A DNA stretch of 64,000 nt from Plasmopara viticola (Eukaryota > Oomycota > Peronosporomycetes > Peronosporales > Peronosporaceae). This document shows, piece by piece, positions 12,572-24,920 of this stretch (positions are counted from its first letter, which is position 1; each line of letters starts with the position of its first letter). The stretch is taken from contig MBPM02000055.1 of NCBI GenBank assembly GCA_001695595.3, positions 124,001-188,000 of the forward strand. The letters run 5' to 3'. The notes beneath the pieces are model-generated. The model searched no databases. It saw nothing but the letters and a program-made list of their open reading frames with translations, and was not told where the DNA came from. Position numbers and translations under genes: made by a program.

Positions 12572-13093
12572 CTACATTTTCGGTGCAATCACCTTGACAA
12601 GGCGACTGCGGAGCGTTGCAAGGACGACGACTTCTTCGCGCTGACGCACGCGATGCAGTTCCTTGGTAATGGCCGCAATCATACGTTGCATCTTGTCGTG
12701 CGTCGTTTGGTGCAATTGCAACATGTTGCGAATGTGCACGAGCAATTCGAGCTCTTCCTGCCGTTCTTCATCGAGCTCATCGTGCTCTTGTTGGCGGGCA
12801 GCCAAACTCCCATCGTCACACGAGGGCGGCGAGACGAGGAGGACATCGATCTCGGCCTGGAGTTGGGCCATCAGGCCTTCAATCTCTTCCAATCGCGCCG
12901 ACGATTCGGTCACGTCATTCTCGGACGTCAACACGGCTTGCTTCTCCACGGCCACTTCTTCCCGAAGGCACGCGAGCTGCTCTCGCAATGCGCGCGAGTA
13001 CAGGGTCAGCTTGCGCGCCGCATCTTCGAGCTGCTTCATGGCAGCCAAGCGTGGGTTGCTGCTGCTAGTGGTGCTCTTGGAAGGCGGCGACAT
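12572..13093 (-). CDS. Small coiled-coil protein, unknown function
   Basis: A single exon of 173 codons starts at a clear ATG and opens with a Ser/Thr-rich leader (MSPPSKSTTSSSNPRLAAM). From about residue 20 nearly the whole chain is helical with heptad-like Leu/Ile/Val spacing and many Glu, Gln and Arg residues, so it is predicted to be a coiled coil to about residue 160. A proline-containing break (VSPPSCDDGS) near residue 90 divides two coils. There is no signal peptide, membrane segment or catalytic motif. Composition and codon use are like the neighbouring VPS35 rather than the AT-rich flanks, so I take it as a genuine gene. A role as a small scaffold or complex subunit is possible but unsupported. 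VPS35 starts 264 bp downstream in the same direction. Confidence 0.7.
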   Translation of the reverse strand: MSPPSKSTTSSSNPRLAAMKQLEDAARKLTLYSRALREQLACLREEVAVEKQAVLTSENDVTESSARLEEIEGLMAQLQAEIDVLLVSPPSCDDGSLAARQQEHDELDEERQEELELLVHIRNMLQLHQTTHDKMQRMIAAITKELHRVRQREEVVVLATLRSRLVKVIAPKM

Positions 13094-14990
13094 GGTACGT
13101 GCAAAAAGGCTGCGTGTTGCGGGCGTGCGAGTTTGCGGTGCGAAGTAGCGGACAAGTTGAACAATGACCCGTTCAAGGAGTGGATTGTGGAGAGGAGTCG
13201 TGTGATACGTACGAGTGCTATAGGCGACAGATGATGTGGCGACAGCCCCACAATCATATGATTGGCTTGTGTCTTTTCACACATCCGTTTCTAAGACTAC
13301 AGTTTCTGTACTTGTTCATACTTTGCCCGAGTCGCTTGAATATAAAGGACATTTATGGAATGAGTTTCAAGTCTTTCCTTGGCTAACGAGGCCCGTTAGA
13401 CGCGTTTGACGTCGACGAAAGGTAGCGGCTGCAAAGAAGCACTCCCACCGTTCGACTCGGCCGTCAGTAACCACAGGATCCGCTAGCGAGAGATAGTCGC
13501 GTCGTGATCTGAGTCGAACGAATCGTACAGGCGCTTATGCTTTACGCAGGTTGCAAGTGCTGTCGTCAGGGCCGAATAGTGAGGCACTAAGGACGGTCCC
13601 TTGTAGTACTGGCGTAATGTGCAACAGAATGGATGTAGTAGTGACCGTTTCGTACTCGGTCCGACGCGTCCGCAGATCGTGGCTCGTGCTACCAATTTGG
13701 CTACAATTTTATCGTTCTGCATGCGAAAGCCTTGAGAGGACAAAGTGTCTGCAAGTTTGAGAGAAACGGAGCTCTTAATGGCAGGATCGAGTCGCCATGG
13801 AATCTTGCCTCGCATCCTTGTGACGAGTGTTGAGTCGTTCGTGCTAACGTGTACCAATCATTAGTCGCAAAGCGCCTGCAGGGGCTGTCCACACCGAACA
13901 CTTATCTTGGAAGCTCTGTTGAGACCTGTGAGGTGTTGTATCACACACTGCAATCGGGTAAAGGAGAACATGGAGAAGATGAGGGAAAACATGCAAAGAA
14001 AAGCGCGCATGTAGCATCGAGAGAGGCAATGGAATCGTGCACTTGCAAAGATTGGTTGATCCCTTCGCAAACCATTTACGGTATTCCTCTTTTGCACAAA
14101 ATTACCATAGATTGGCGACCGAAAAAAATCCCATCCAGTTTGAGCATACCCTAACCTATCCCTAAAGCACTCCTCAGCCTTTCTTGCCTGACCCCGCCTC
14201 TTTTTTTCGGCCTCGTCTGTGCCTTTCACTTCTTAGCTCTTTTGTAAATGAGCCATCCTTACAATACTAAACCTTGGGTACGTTTACATGGAGAGCGCTT
14301 GAATGCTGTCAACTTGGTGCCATGCGATACTTAAAGTGTAAGGGAGAGAGAAAGAAAGAAAGAAAAGAGGGAGAGAGACATCGGCATGCAAAGCCAAGAA
14401 TCGATGCATCTTTCGATCAGCGAAGCACATTTCTTTGTGTCTTTTATGAAGTACCGGTACCAGCACGCTGAAACTGCAAGTTGCTGTTCTTGAAATCGAG
14501 GCCTTTACAGTGAGTTAAAAAGCAGTGTGATCTGAAAATGACATTGTCGATCCTCCATGCAGTAGGAGAGCAGCAAGTACTCCTCGCACTGATGGGATTG
14601 CATCGGCTTTTAACTGAAAGATCAAAATGATAATTGAGGTGTACCAGAAACTAGAAATGGCAGTGCGAAATACTTCCATCAACTTGAATATAGTCCATAA
14701 CGGTAGTTATGGACTAATTAATACGCAATTACTTGATATATAAGACTGAAACTACTATTTGGCTAAATTAGTGATTGATGTCTGGCAAAACCACGTCGTA
14801 TCTGAGGACGCCCGATGCTATCCTGCTACCTCGCAAGCAACCTCCCCGAGTTGCGTAGTAAAGGAGAGGCCCGCCATTCGATCGTACAACTACTTTTAAC
14901 GACAAGACTTTAAATGCATAAAAGTGGATAATAGGTATGCAAATGCAATGATGGTCTACTCGTATTAAGTGTACCTGTCGCTTACCGTGT
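13094..14990. other. Desert with one doubtful minus-strand frame
   Basis: The only frame of note runs on the minus strand from an ATG at 13815 to a stop at 13483 (about 110 codons, open slightly further upstream without an ATG). It matches nothing I know and may be a decayed exon. The remainder to 14990 shows short frames and a purine-rich tract near 14.35 kb. No RNA gene was seen. Confidence 0.4.
14341..14379. repeat. GA/GAAA-rich simple repeat
   Basis: An imperfect polypurine tract of about 39 bp made of GAGA and GAAA steps. It lies within a gene-poor stretch and is not part of a coding region. Confidence 0.8.
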
Positions 14991-14999
14991 TTAAGTACG

Positions 15000-15575
15000 A
15001 ACTCTACCACTTAGGAATTCTTGCACGGTCTCACGGCTAGAATCAGAAGCTCCTTTCCATGATTCCAAGGCTATTGTACCTAATATCTTTTCTTTCCGCA
15101 AAAACGTTGACGACACTAGCCTCATGATTCAAAGGTGCTCTCGACCAGGGTTCCACCAAGAATGAGACACCTTTCCGTGTAAAAAAACGTCGACCTGGAA
15201 CAAACATGCCCGTGTTTGCCAGCCGGCGGGAAGTGAAGGACAAAGAATTCCACAGGTGATGAGCTAATCATCTCTGATCAAAAAGATGAGAAGCCCTAAC
15301 GAAATAGGCGACGTACAGAATCTTGTGCTTGTAGCTTGCTTACGACCAGAAGAAACTGCCTTTTAAAGGCAGAAAGTGCAAGTAAAGAATGGGTTGGACA
15401 ACAATAAATTTCATGTCGGGTTGGGAACCAGAAAACACGGACCTACTATATTCACGGAGCAATTCGACGATACGTCCTACGCGTTTCTCTCGCCCTTCTT
15501 TTCGAGAGAAAAACACATCGACGGTGGCCGTTTCGAATGTGACAAGATTGCTGTTAAAAAATACTTTATTTCGTG
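15000..15575. repeat. Repeat copy 1 of a dispersed family (with inverted segment)
   Basis: Two parts are seen. About 15000-15175 is a direct, diverged copy of 16425-16610 (shared core GTGCTCTCGACCAG preceded by GCCTCATGATTCAA-like sequence). About 15222-15575 is an inverted copy of about 15960-16325; the sequence containing GGGTTGGGAACCAGAAAACA reappears as its reverse complement with few mismatches. No transposase frame is present, so the element is non-autonomous or decayed. Confidence 0.75.
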
Positions 15576-15959
15576 GTGGAGTTTTAGAGTAAACGAAAAA
15601 AAAGTGATGGCACACAATCTTTGCTCGTAATTTACTTTCGCCGTTTAGCTAATGTGTTTGCGACAATATTAAAACCATGTCAGTACTGGACAAAAGAAGC
15701 GACGAGATCTAGCAAATGAAAATGATTTCGCCTACACAGCTGAAGCTCGTAGAGTTTTAATTCCCCCTTAGCCGTAATATGAGTCGGAATATGCTCCCAA
15801 GTGAAATCATTTCATTTGCGAGAATCGAGTCACTTTTTATTTCTCACTACTACTGATAGCATTTTCTCCGTTTAAAATGTTGTCAGCTGCAAACGGTCGA
15901 ACGAAGTGGCACTAATGCATTTTCTTCTTATACTTTATTTTCACTCTAAGTTTCATCAC

Positions 15960-16620
15960 TTGTAGCTCAAAATAACGCAATTTTTAGCAGTAGCCAAATT
16001 CGGAATACATTAAACTTCTCAACGATTTTTGTTTTCTCGGGAAGAAGGGCGAGAGAAATGCGTAGGACGTATCGTCGTATTGTTTCGTGAATATAGTAGG
16101 TCCGTGTTTTCTGGTTCCCAACCCGACATGAAACTTTTTTCTGTTGTCCAACCCACTCCTTACTTGCACTTTCTGCCTTTAAAGGGCAGTTTCTTCTGGT
16201 CGTAAGCAAGCTACAAGCACAAGATTCTGTACGTCGCCTTTTTCGTTAGTGCTTCTCTTCGTTTTTAATCAGAGATGATTAGCTCATCACCTGTGGAATT
16301 CTTTGTCCTTCACTTCCCGCCGGATCGACCAGGAAAATCGCAACGAACATGCCCACAGTTTCTTGTATTTGACACGGAGAGGTGTCTACTTGTACAAGAT
16401 GGACGTGTCGCCTACTGTTCGCTTGCCACTTCATGTACGAGCTCTGTCAGCTCGGAATTTTTGGACGGTCTTAAATCTGGAATCGGAAGCTCTTTGCCAT
16501 GATAAGAAATCATTGAAAGGCTACCATACCTAATATCTATTCTTCCCGCAAACTACTGTTTACGATACTAGCCTCGTGATTCAAGGGTGCTCTCGACCAG
16601 TATTACACCAAAGATGCCAT
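15960..16620. repeat. Repeat copy 2 of the same dispersed family
   Basis: The segment pairs as an inverted repeat with copy 1 across a spacer of roughly 385 bp and is a direct repeat of copy 3 downstream. The block CACCTGTGGAATTCTTTG followed by CACTTCCCGCCGG is present in all three copies and is a useful anchor for the family. Confidence 0.75.
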
Positions 16621-16789
16621 CGCTACATTTGCTACCTCTTATCAGCTTCAGAGATTCAAAGTCCTACTGTTTCAAATACTTGTAAAATTGGACGGCAGGT
16701 CTCTCCTACGCTACCTGGTTCGGGGAGGATGCCCACGTGATATTGAGACAGTATTGGACGTCCTCAGCGAACACCTGATACACGACGTG

Positions 16790-17600
16790 TCTCTGCCGGA
16801 CATCAATCTACTGATTTGATACAGCCAAATACCTATAAAGCATATATCGTCAATATGTACTAATTGATTTATATGTACTTCGCTCTGCCACTTAAATTTG
16901 GGCGAGCCCATTAGTGCGAGAAGTACTTGCTGCTCTTCTACAGGCTGCATAAAATCCAGCAAAAGATCGACCATGTTGTTTACAATATCACTGCCTTTTA
17001 TGGATCGACGATGTCATTCACACATCACACTGCCTTTTCTATCTATTATCACTCTACTGCAGCACGGGCAGCTCAAAAGAACGTGATTTTAAACAGCAGC
17101 CAAATCCCAACACATTCGGAATACATCCAGCTCTCGAACGGCCACCGTCGATGTCGTGTGGAATCGTCTTTTCGTGTTACGACAAAAGGACGGGAAGAAG
17201 AACGAGAGATATGCGTCGGACGTATCGTCGTATTGTTTCGTGAATCTTTTAGGTCCGTGCAGACGTTTTCTGATTCCCCCACCTGACTTGAATCTTCCCC
17301 TTGTCCAACACGTTCTCTACTTGCACTTTTTGCCCAAAGCTGGTAGCAGAGCAAGATTTTTCCGGTCGAAAGGAAGCAATCAGCACAATAATCTATACGT
17401 CGATTGTTTCGTGACGGCTTCCCATCTTTCATGATCAGAGAGATGATGAGCTTGTCACCTGTGGAATTCTTTGCCGTTCACTTCCCGCCGGATCGACCAT
17501 GAGAACATCAATGCCCACTTTTTTTGTATTTTGCCACGAAGACGTGTCTACTAGGAGAAGATGCACCTGTCGCATACTGTTCGCTTGCGCTTAGTGATGA
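16790..17600. repeat. Repeat copy 3 and associated short direct repeat
   Basis: About 17090-17600 repeats copy 2 in the same orientation with more divergence. About 16790-17030 contains CTACAGGCTGCATAAAATCC and a duplicated ATGGATCGACGATG-type block that recurs at about 17660-17975. The coding potential is broken throughout. Confidence 0.7.
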
Positions 17601-17649
17601 CATCATTGGTCGCGTGCGCACAACTTATAACAAAATCCTACTCACAAGT

Positions 17650-17980
17650 GCTCGATGGGTTTTTGCCGAACAATAATCTACTGATTTAATACAGCCTGAT
17701 AGTAGTTTCAGCGTAATATGAACTCAATCCAACAAAAGTGATGAGTACTTCGCACTACCAATAAAAGTTTCTAATACGCTTGGATTATCCATTTCAATTT
17801 CACAAAAGAGTGGCAGCAGTAAGTTAGAGCTGCAAGGATTTCATCCGTGCAAGTGGTTTTTGGTGCTCTTCTACAGGCTGCATAAAATCCAGCAAAGGAT
17901 CGACGATGTAGTTTTCAAATCTTACCGCCTTTTATGGATCGACGATGTAGTTTACAAATCACACTGCCTTTTATACATAA
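17650..17980. repeat. Second copy of the short direct repeat
   Basis: It shares GCTCTTCTACAGGCTGCATA and CTACTGATTT(A/G)ATACAGCC with 16790-17030 in the same orientation. Within it, GGATCGACGATGTAGTTT occurs twice about 50 bp apart, suggesting local tandem duplication. Confidence 0.7.
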
Positions 17981-18189
17981 AAAAAAGTCTTCGATGGCAA
18001 TAACAACATCTATCCCACAATGCTTTGCATAGGAGGAAGGGCGCGCACGATCGACGAGATCTTTTGCTGGTCAAAAGCAGGCAATATTGGTGTTAAAGCT
18101 GGTGAAAGCTGCACCAAACCTTCAAATATTTAGCTTGCACTGATAATGATAGCGGCCAACCTCTTTATTGCACTCCTCTTTATATGCTG

Positions 18190-18690
18190 CATTCTCTTGA
18201 GGTTGCGGCACGTGCCGTTTAGTTGACCTTTTATTTCCATTGCAGTCGAGACAATGTAGTGATCAGGTTCTGCTGTGTTTTCAGCACTTCTTCATGCGAA
18301 AACCTTGGCTTTGCCGGTGTCGGTCCCTCTTTACTCTCTTCTACATTGATGGAGCTCGTAGCCACACTATTGCAGCTTTGGAGCATGTCCCGACTCATGT
18401 CACACCTGAGGGAAAGTTGAGCCTTTATAATAGTGTGGCTACGAGCTCCATCATTTGAGTAAAGGGGGACAGACACCGTCAAAGCTAAGGCTTTCAAATT
18501 CTGTAGATAAGTTAGGAGCAAAGATGTTGATGCCGAGACGGTAAATCCAACCAAACGACGTAAGGAAGTCCTAGCGACCTAACAGAACCCAATCACTACA
18601 TTCTCTCGACTGCAATGTAACAAAATCTGTCACCACGCAAACAAATGATCAGCTAGACGACACGTGCCGCACTCTCTAAAGAAGCAGCAC
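18190..18690. mobile_element. Foldback / MITE-like element with long terminal inverted repeats
   Basis: The two halves are imperfect reverse complements over their whole length. The outermost matched block is GCGGCACGTG(C/T)CGT(T/C)TAG at the left end and its complement at the right end. The middle arms share CATTGCAGTCGAGA(C/G)AATG. The inner arms are an exact match of about 24 bp (GATGGAGCTCGTAGCCACAC plus ATT; 18347-18371 against 18429-18453). The loop between inner arms is only about 60 bp. There is no transposase, so it is non-autonomous. Superfamily is not determined because I see no convincing target-site duplication. Confidence 0.75.
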
Positions 18691-18699
18691 AGCAATCGG

Positions 18700-21600
18700 G
18701 AGATATTTTTCCTCGATTTAAGAAATTGACTTACGTGACTGTGCTAGAAAAAAACAGGCAATAACGAGATCGGCCACTAATAATACAAGATTTTTCAGCT
18801 TCCTTCACATTTAATGCTGTTAAAAGCACTGCACTAATAATGCCTACCAAAAGTTCTCGTTGATCGTGCCCGTCCTTCATTCTAAGCAAAGTATTGCGGA
18901 AGAGCCAACATGAGTCGTCTGCATGAACAAATGCCAAAAATTTGCAGATATGCGCTCTTAAGATGCCGACAAGCTCGACTGATTGACTCTTCTACTTTTG
19001 CTAAAGCACAAATTGGCTTTCTACTGTGTCCAAACGCTGGTTGTAAGAAGCAATCATGCTGATGCCCGAGCAACTTTTAAGCGTAACGACTACACGAGTT
19101 CATTTCGGAGTATACACCGGTAATGTATTCGGGAAATGTGCTAATTATTTGATCGTGCACAATGCTCACTTGAAAGGCCAGTCTGGTTCGGTAAACATAG
19201 ACTATGATGGTGTCACATAGCATCTTGCACAAAGGGTGTGCTTACAGTCTTCCGGTAAAATTGCTCATAATCCTCAGTCTTTGAGGATAATACGCGATTT
19301 AGATTTTTCTCTAGGCCGATCACTACGGGTATTTCTAACAAACCTAAGCACCCTAGGTCTTTGTGGCGGGGATAGACGCCACGTAATTCGTGAGAGTAAA
19401 AGTCGGATCAACCGCCGTACGTCTCAGTATGAGATAGCTAAAGTGCGTCGGGAAGTACGTCCCTTAACCGTAAGCTTGTCAACTGCTCAAAATGCACAGC
19501 CTTATGGTTAGACACCCCGTCAGACTTATGGCCACCACAATGGTCCTTCTGCCGCCAAGTGGCCATCCGTATAAGACTTAACAACAAAGTTGAGCCGGCG
19601 CCTGGAAAAGCTGCTGAAAGCATTTCAAGAATCATGTGAGGCTATTGGTCCTTGCGATCGAAACACATAAATAGGTGTTTTACATAAATAATGTTTGCGT
19701 CAACAGTTTTTCTCAAGGACCGATGGTGTAAGTCAATCCATGCATTTGTAATAACGTGAAGGTCCGCTAAAAAGATGTTTTGTTTTATTCGAAAATTCAA
19801 TGCGTCCTTTTTCCAGCAGAAAAGAATTAGTATCGAGCAACACACTATCTTTCCAAATAGATAGTTTCAGACATTTTATTCCGTGATTGCCAAAGAGCTC
19901 CTTTTGAAAAAAAAGGCGATTACAATTGCATCCCTTGCTCTGCTGGTCATACTCAGCCAGCTTTCGTGTATTTATGTTAAAAACTAATCAAGTATCACAG
20001 ATTCGGGAGGAAAATATATTCTGCGCCTCTTCCTTGTTTATGTCTGAAGATGTCGCACTTTAAGGAGCTAACGAAACTCTAGCGTGGCTCGTCCCACTCA
20101 TGTAGAGGGACCAGAAGCCCGAAGGGACGTATACCATAGTGTTAAAGGCAGCTCGAATATTGATAGCGTGTCAGTAGACGACTGTGGCACCAGCGCGCAT
20201 ACTGCGATATGTATAATTTGTACGACAAGGTCAACCATTTTGACCGACCGTCGCTTTGTGGATAGTCTGATGTAGAGGGCTCGGAGCAGACCTAGCAGCG
20301 TATGTCAAAACATAGGATTAAACTCGGAAATGTGCATCTGATCCATCCTTTTTGGAAGATCATGGTATTTAAAAGCCGTTTTTTTAAATAATCTTTCATT
20401 TGTTTCGTACTTACACTCGCTCAAACAGGTGCCAGACGCATTAAACTATTTCGGCAGCAAAGAACACCATCATCCGCGTTGCCATTAATCGACGGCAAAC
20501 CAAAGACAAAGCCAAAGCTTATGGATTTCAGGAATCAGCCGAAACTGATAGACTGGTCAATTGGGCCGACGTGTGAGCCGCACTGATAATGCCTTGAAAG
20601 GTCTCACAGGCCATCACGTACTAGATCATCCACTTTTATATTAATATGTTGTGAAGATCAACGACGAAAATCTTTAAGCCCAAATTTATGTTTATTGATG
20701 CCCCATGTGCCTTCAAAAGAATGCTGTTCCGTGTGTCTTCGCGTTTGCAAGCAGACTCGAGCTGGATCTGCCAAATATATCCTAATTAAGTGTAGTCCGT
20801 CTGTCCACTTATAGTGATTCATTCAGCTTTGGCATCTTTGTCTACACTAATATCACACTCAGGGCAACCGACTAATATCTGTTAATAATTTCTGGTGTTT
20901 TCATTCGTCAACAAAGCTTTCATCAGGGCCGATTCAAAATCTGGCTTGTGTAAAAGTACACATTTGATCAGTCAGGCTTGTTTTAAAGCGTTTACCATTC
21001 TTTGAGACAAATCAGGCGTGTTTGTCACCGCTCTCAGGAATACGCGGTCTGGTCTAATCAGATAAAGCTTAGAAACAAGAACTTTTACTCTAAACTTTCC
21101 CAGAGCGTATTTTGTGTCAAGTAAATCTTTGGCATAGGCTAGGAAGCCACACTGACTAGGCCTTACGCCTTTCTTTGAAATTTTTCAGATCATATAAAAG
21201 ACCAAGCTGCAACGGCTTTCATTTTCTCGGAGACAGCTCAGTCTCCAAGGCAGTCATCTTATCTGCTATCAAGACACATTTAATGATAGATTATCGGTCC
21301 TAAGAACTTGCCTTGGGTAGCCTAAATAGGTCTTTAGATTCGACTTATTCTCTTTATAGCGGCTTTGAACCAATATCGGTCATGGTATGTCCGATATAAG
21401 CCTGTAATGGGCGAAATAAATGTGTGACCAATTTGCCGAGGCGCTTGGTAGTCTTTGTGGTATTGCTAACCATTCCGGTGTAACATTTGCCGTGGAGGGA
21501 ATATCCAGCTGCCATATTTGGACTTTAAACTGCATTCATGACGTCATGCAGCGTACACGCGGACATGTTAAGCAACACGTCCTTTCTTAGCATGGGTAAC

Positions 21601-24600
21601 TGCACAAGTACTTGTTCAGACTTTCGAGAGCATGCACTGGTTGCCACTATTCATTTAAATGTATTTAAAGGAGCTAGTCACGAGTGCGTAGAAAGTAGTA
21701 GAATTAAGCGTCTGCACCATAATTGTCTTTGCACACTGCTCTGAGGTTGTAGCTGTTGCCTGTTGACACAGCATTTGATGTCTAGCTCCCCTATTTAAAG
21801 GAGAAAACAATCTGCATGTTATTTTTCGCCGGAAACTACTCCAGCCACAAACCACTTTGTTTGCATTTTATGCGTTTTAAAGTCACTACTAAATACAAAC
21901 GAAAGCGCAAATTTAATTTGATGATAATGTTCTTGCCATTGTGCTTACCGGTAAGACATTGACTCACAAGCGCCCGTCGTTCATCCCCTGCAAGTTGATC
22001 TGAGACGCGTAGTGCAACGAGCAAATAAGCACTTGTACCGAATTCGAAGCGGTGGCTGCATGGCCACCATCTCTTTTGTAGTTAAAGTGGATAGCTATAA
22101 TGGAGCTACATAAACCCACTGTGTCACACTAGTTGGTGGCTCTTCGTACAACGTGACGTAAGTCACGTGATGTTTAGAGCATCGATAAGGAGGCAGAGCT
22201 TAAAGCTGCGTTCTGACGCTGTTCCAATTAGAGGAACCTGTTTACCGGTACCTGCACCAGACCATACACAGATGGTCAAGTGAAATCTATCGACCGCGTG
22301 CTGAAGGAAACGCTGTGCAGTTTGTGCGCTGAAAAACCGCACCCGTGGGCTAATAAGATTTATTGCTTTAGTTTGCACTCAACATTGCATCTCGAGCATC
22401 TATGAGTGTTACACTTTATGAACTGGGGCGATTTGAAGTTCTACGAGCTCTTCAAACCTCAAAGGCTTTAAAGACAAATGGGAATTTCTTTCTTCTTGGT
22501 GCCTGATTCAAAATGTGCAAGAAACCAGACATCCGGCTATATCGAAAGTGGGTTAAACAAAATTAGCGAGATGTTGCAGTAATCACACAAGAGACTGTTT
22601 TGGAGCTAAGGGTAAACTCAGACATTTCGAAAGCTAGCCTGCAAAAATAATCAGGAAAATTTTCGAAGCAAGTACAGAAGTGAGAATTTGAATGTGTTTA
22701 TTGAAAGTGTTGAGTGCGAAAAACCTGCCGCTAGTCAGGGTATTTTTTAAGTGTTTTTGAAAATGTATAGGGCGGTTTGCACAATTGACCTTTCCAAGAA
22801 GACGCCGACGCGCTAAGTCTTTTGTGTGGAACATCTTTAGAGATACTAAGATGTTTAGGGCCCTGCGCTTCCTGTAAGTCCCGAGATTCCTCAAGCACCT
22901 CTTCGAATCGCTTTTCCGGTGTTTACAGTGTTGAAAAGGCGGCTTCGGGTAGCTGATGGTGCCCATAGGAGCCACTTATTTGCCATATGACTGAGATGCT
23001 ACCAATTTTATGGCTGTGCGGTATGGATGCCCGGCCTAGCTTGGTATTGATTCAAAGAAAAGCGTCTTTCAGACTCCGATCCTAAATCTCGCTAAGACGC
23101 GCAGCATTCAATCTCACTGTGGGGCTCTGGGATCATATGTATGAAAGAAAGAAGCTCATTTTCTCGTCAAGGTTGACCTTGTGAGCGACCTTGAGCGAGT
23201 ACACACGATCTGCTGCTCTTCATGTAAGGGCGCAAGGCCGACACTCTTTGATCGTCAAGGTTAATGGCACTTCCATGTGGAGTGCTTAGTGAAGCGGGTG
23301 CGTTTCCACGACTGCCAGAAATGTCTATAGAAGTGGCGTAGTTATATTACTTTAGAGAAATCGTGGAAGTGGTTGGAACGATTCGGTACTACTGCCACAA
23401 ATCTGTTGCAATCTAGAATTTTGAGACAGCGGGCACTTCCTATGTAAGCCACGGTAATCTGGCTGCATGTTAAGGTATGGTAGGCATTTCGCTATTTTAC
23501 GCCCAGCGTCTGACATGGTAGTATGCATATCTCAGGATGGAATGTCCTCGATCCATTAAAAAAGTAAGTCGCAGTCCAAATTCATGGATGTGAAATATTC
23601 CTCGATGGTGGCTATTTATGGGCTGCGATGCTACAAATTTGACCTGATTAAGATTCCATACCCACAGTTGTCTTTTTACGACGCTAAGTCAAATTCTTAT
23701 GCGCAAGTTGATGCAATGCTGAAAGTGCGCAAGTAATCTACATAAGGTCAGTATGCAACAATGCTTTCTTTAAACCAAGTGCGAATCATAGATGCCAGTG
23801 TTTGATATTCCTCGTGACGTATGAAGCCGAAGAGTGTACAATCTGGCATTATGTGGTAAGTACCTATCCAGAAGGCCTTCCTCTTTTTCGTTGGAGCCGT
23901 TTTCGAACAAGTGTACCTTCCACGAAACGGTGACTCGATCTAGTACACGGCGGTGGGCGAGTCACGAATCTCCTCGCTCATTGTGACATTGGCCGTGCCA
24001 ATAGTTGTTGCCTTTGATTTCGCCATAATTTTTCTGACCCTCACTTGCAATTACCGCATTAATGACGCCCTAGGTTCGGTCTACGTCTTTGGAAATGATA
24101 AAGCTCCCTGTCCTTCTAGCAAATTGTTTCTGCATCGCCGGGTAGGCTGACGTCAATTAAAGAGCGTAGTTTGGAGCGATGAGTTTTTTTACAGCAAACT
24201 ATTGACCTGAGATCTCTTTGCGGCGTTAGCGGGCAAAGTGCTAAGCGAGTGTTTGCCAGTCCTATCGGCTTGAAGGCGGGAAGGCTCAATGGACCACCAG
24301 GCGAGAGAGAACGACAAAATCTTGTTCCACTCTGCGATGGAGTAGAAGGCTTTTAGATCCTTTCTAGCATGGGAAACATTGAAAGCCTCGCCGCCCACAG
24401 CACAGACATAATTCATAGCACAGGGCCCAGATTTGGTGCAGTGGCATCAAAGATCTTCTTGCGCGCCTCCTCAGTGCAAGGTGCAGTGTGACGCCGTCAA
24501 AGTCGTCGTTCTTTAATTAGCAAAAACCAAGCTTCCTTTCTACACTATCAGTATGCGAATAAGATGGAATTTAGCAGATGGTAACGTTAATAAGCCGTGG

Positions 24601-24790
24601 TTCTCTTTTGTAATGTCCCTTGCAACAAGTTTACAATAACGTGCTTACTCCGGCTTTGCCTGGTTCACCTTGCGTTTTGATCTGCTCGTGCGCAATATCG
24701 AAAGCTCAGAATGTCACTATAACGTATATTTTCTACGCTCGTACTTTATGGTTCGGTCCCATCATGTGTCAAATTCAATGCCGGGGTATT
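18700..24790. other. 6-kb desert, no supported gene
   Basis: No frame exceeds about 115 codons and none carries a domain I recognise on either strand. The longest is a basic minus-strand frame at 22634-22975. The stretch is AT-rich with stop-riddled frames and ends at the eEF3 promoter. It probably contains old, unrecognisable mobile-element sequence. Confidence 0.5.
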
Positions 24791-24883
24791 TAGAACACTC
24801 TGATCCGTTTCGGGATTAGTCTTTAGACCAGTGACGTCAGCGGCGACCGTTCCAGACTTTAGAATTTGGCTGGCTCCCGAGCC

Positions 24884-24896
24884 TTCATTCCTTCTC
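24884..24896 (+). promoter_or_regulatory. Oomycete-type initiator (Inr) of eEF3
   Basis: The sequence TTCATTCCTTCTC fits the oomycete initiator consensus YCAYTYY. It lies 25-37 bp before the ATG at 24921, which would give a leader of about 35 nt, normal for oomycetes. It also argues that translation begins at 24921 and not further upstream in the same open frame. Confidence 0.6.
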
Positions 24897-24920
24897 TTGC
24901 CACCATCGACTTCGATCACG

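Noticed and set aside
24831..24920. 30-codon N-terminal extension of eEF3
   Set aside because: It has no ATG (the frame would open with GTG) and lies mostly upstream of the initiator-like motif at 24884.
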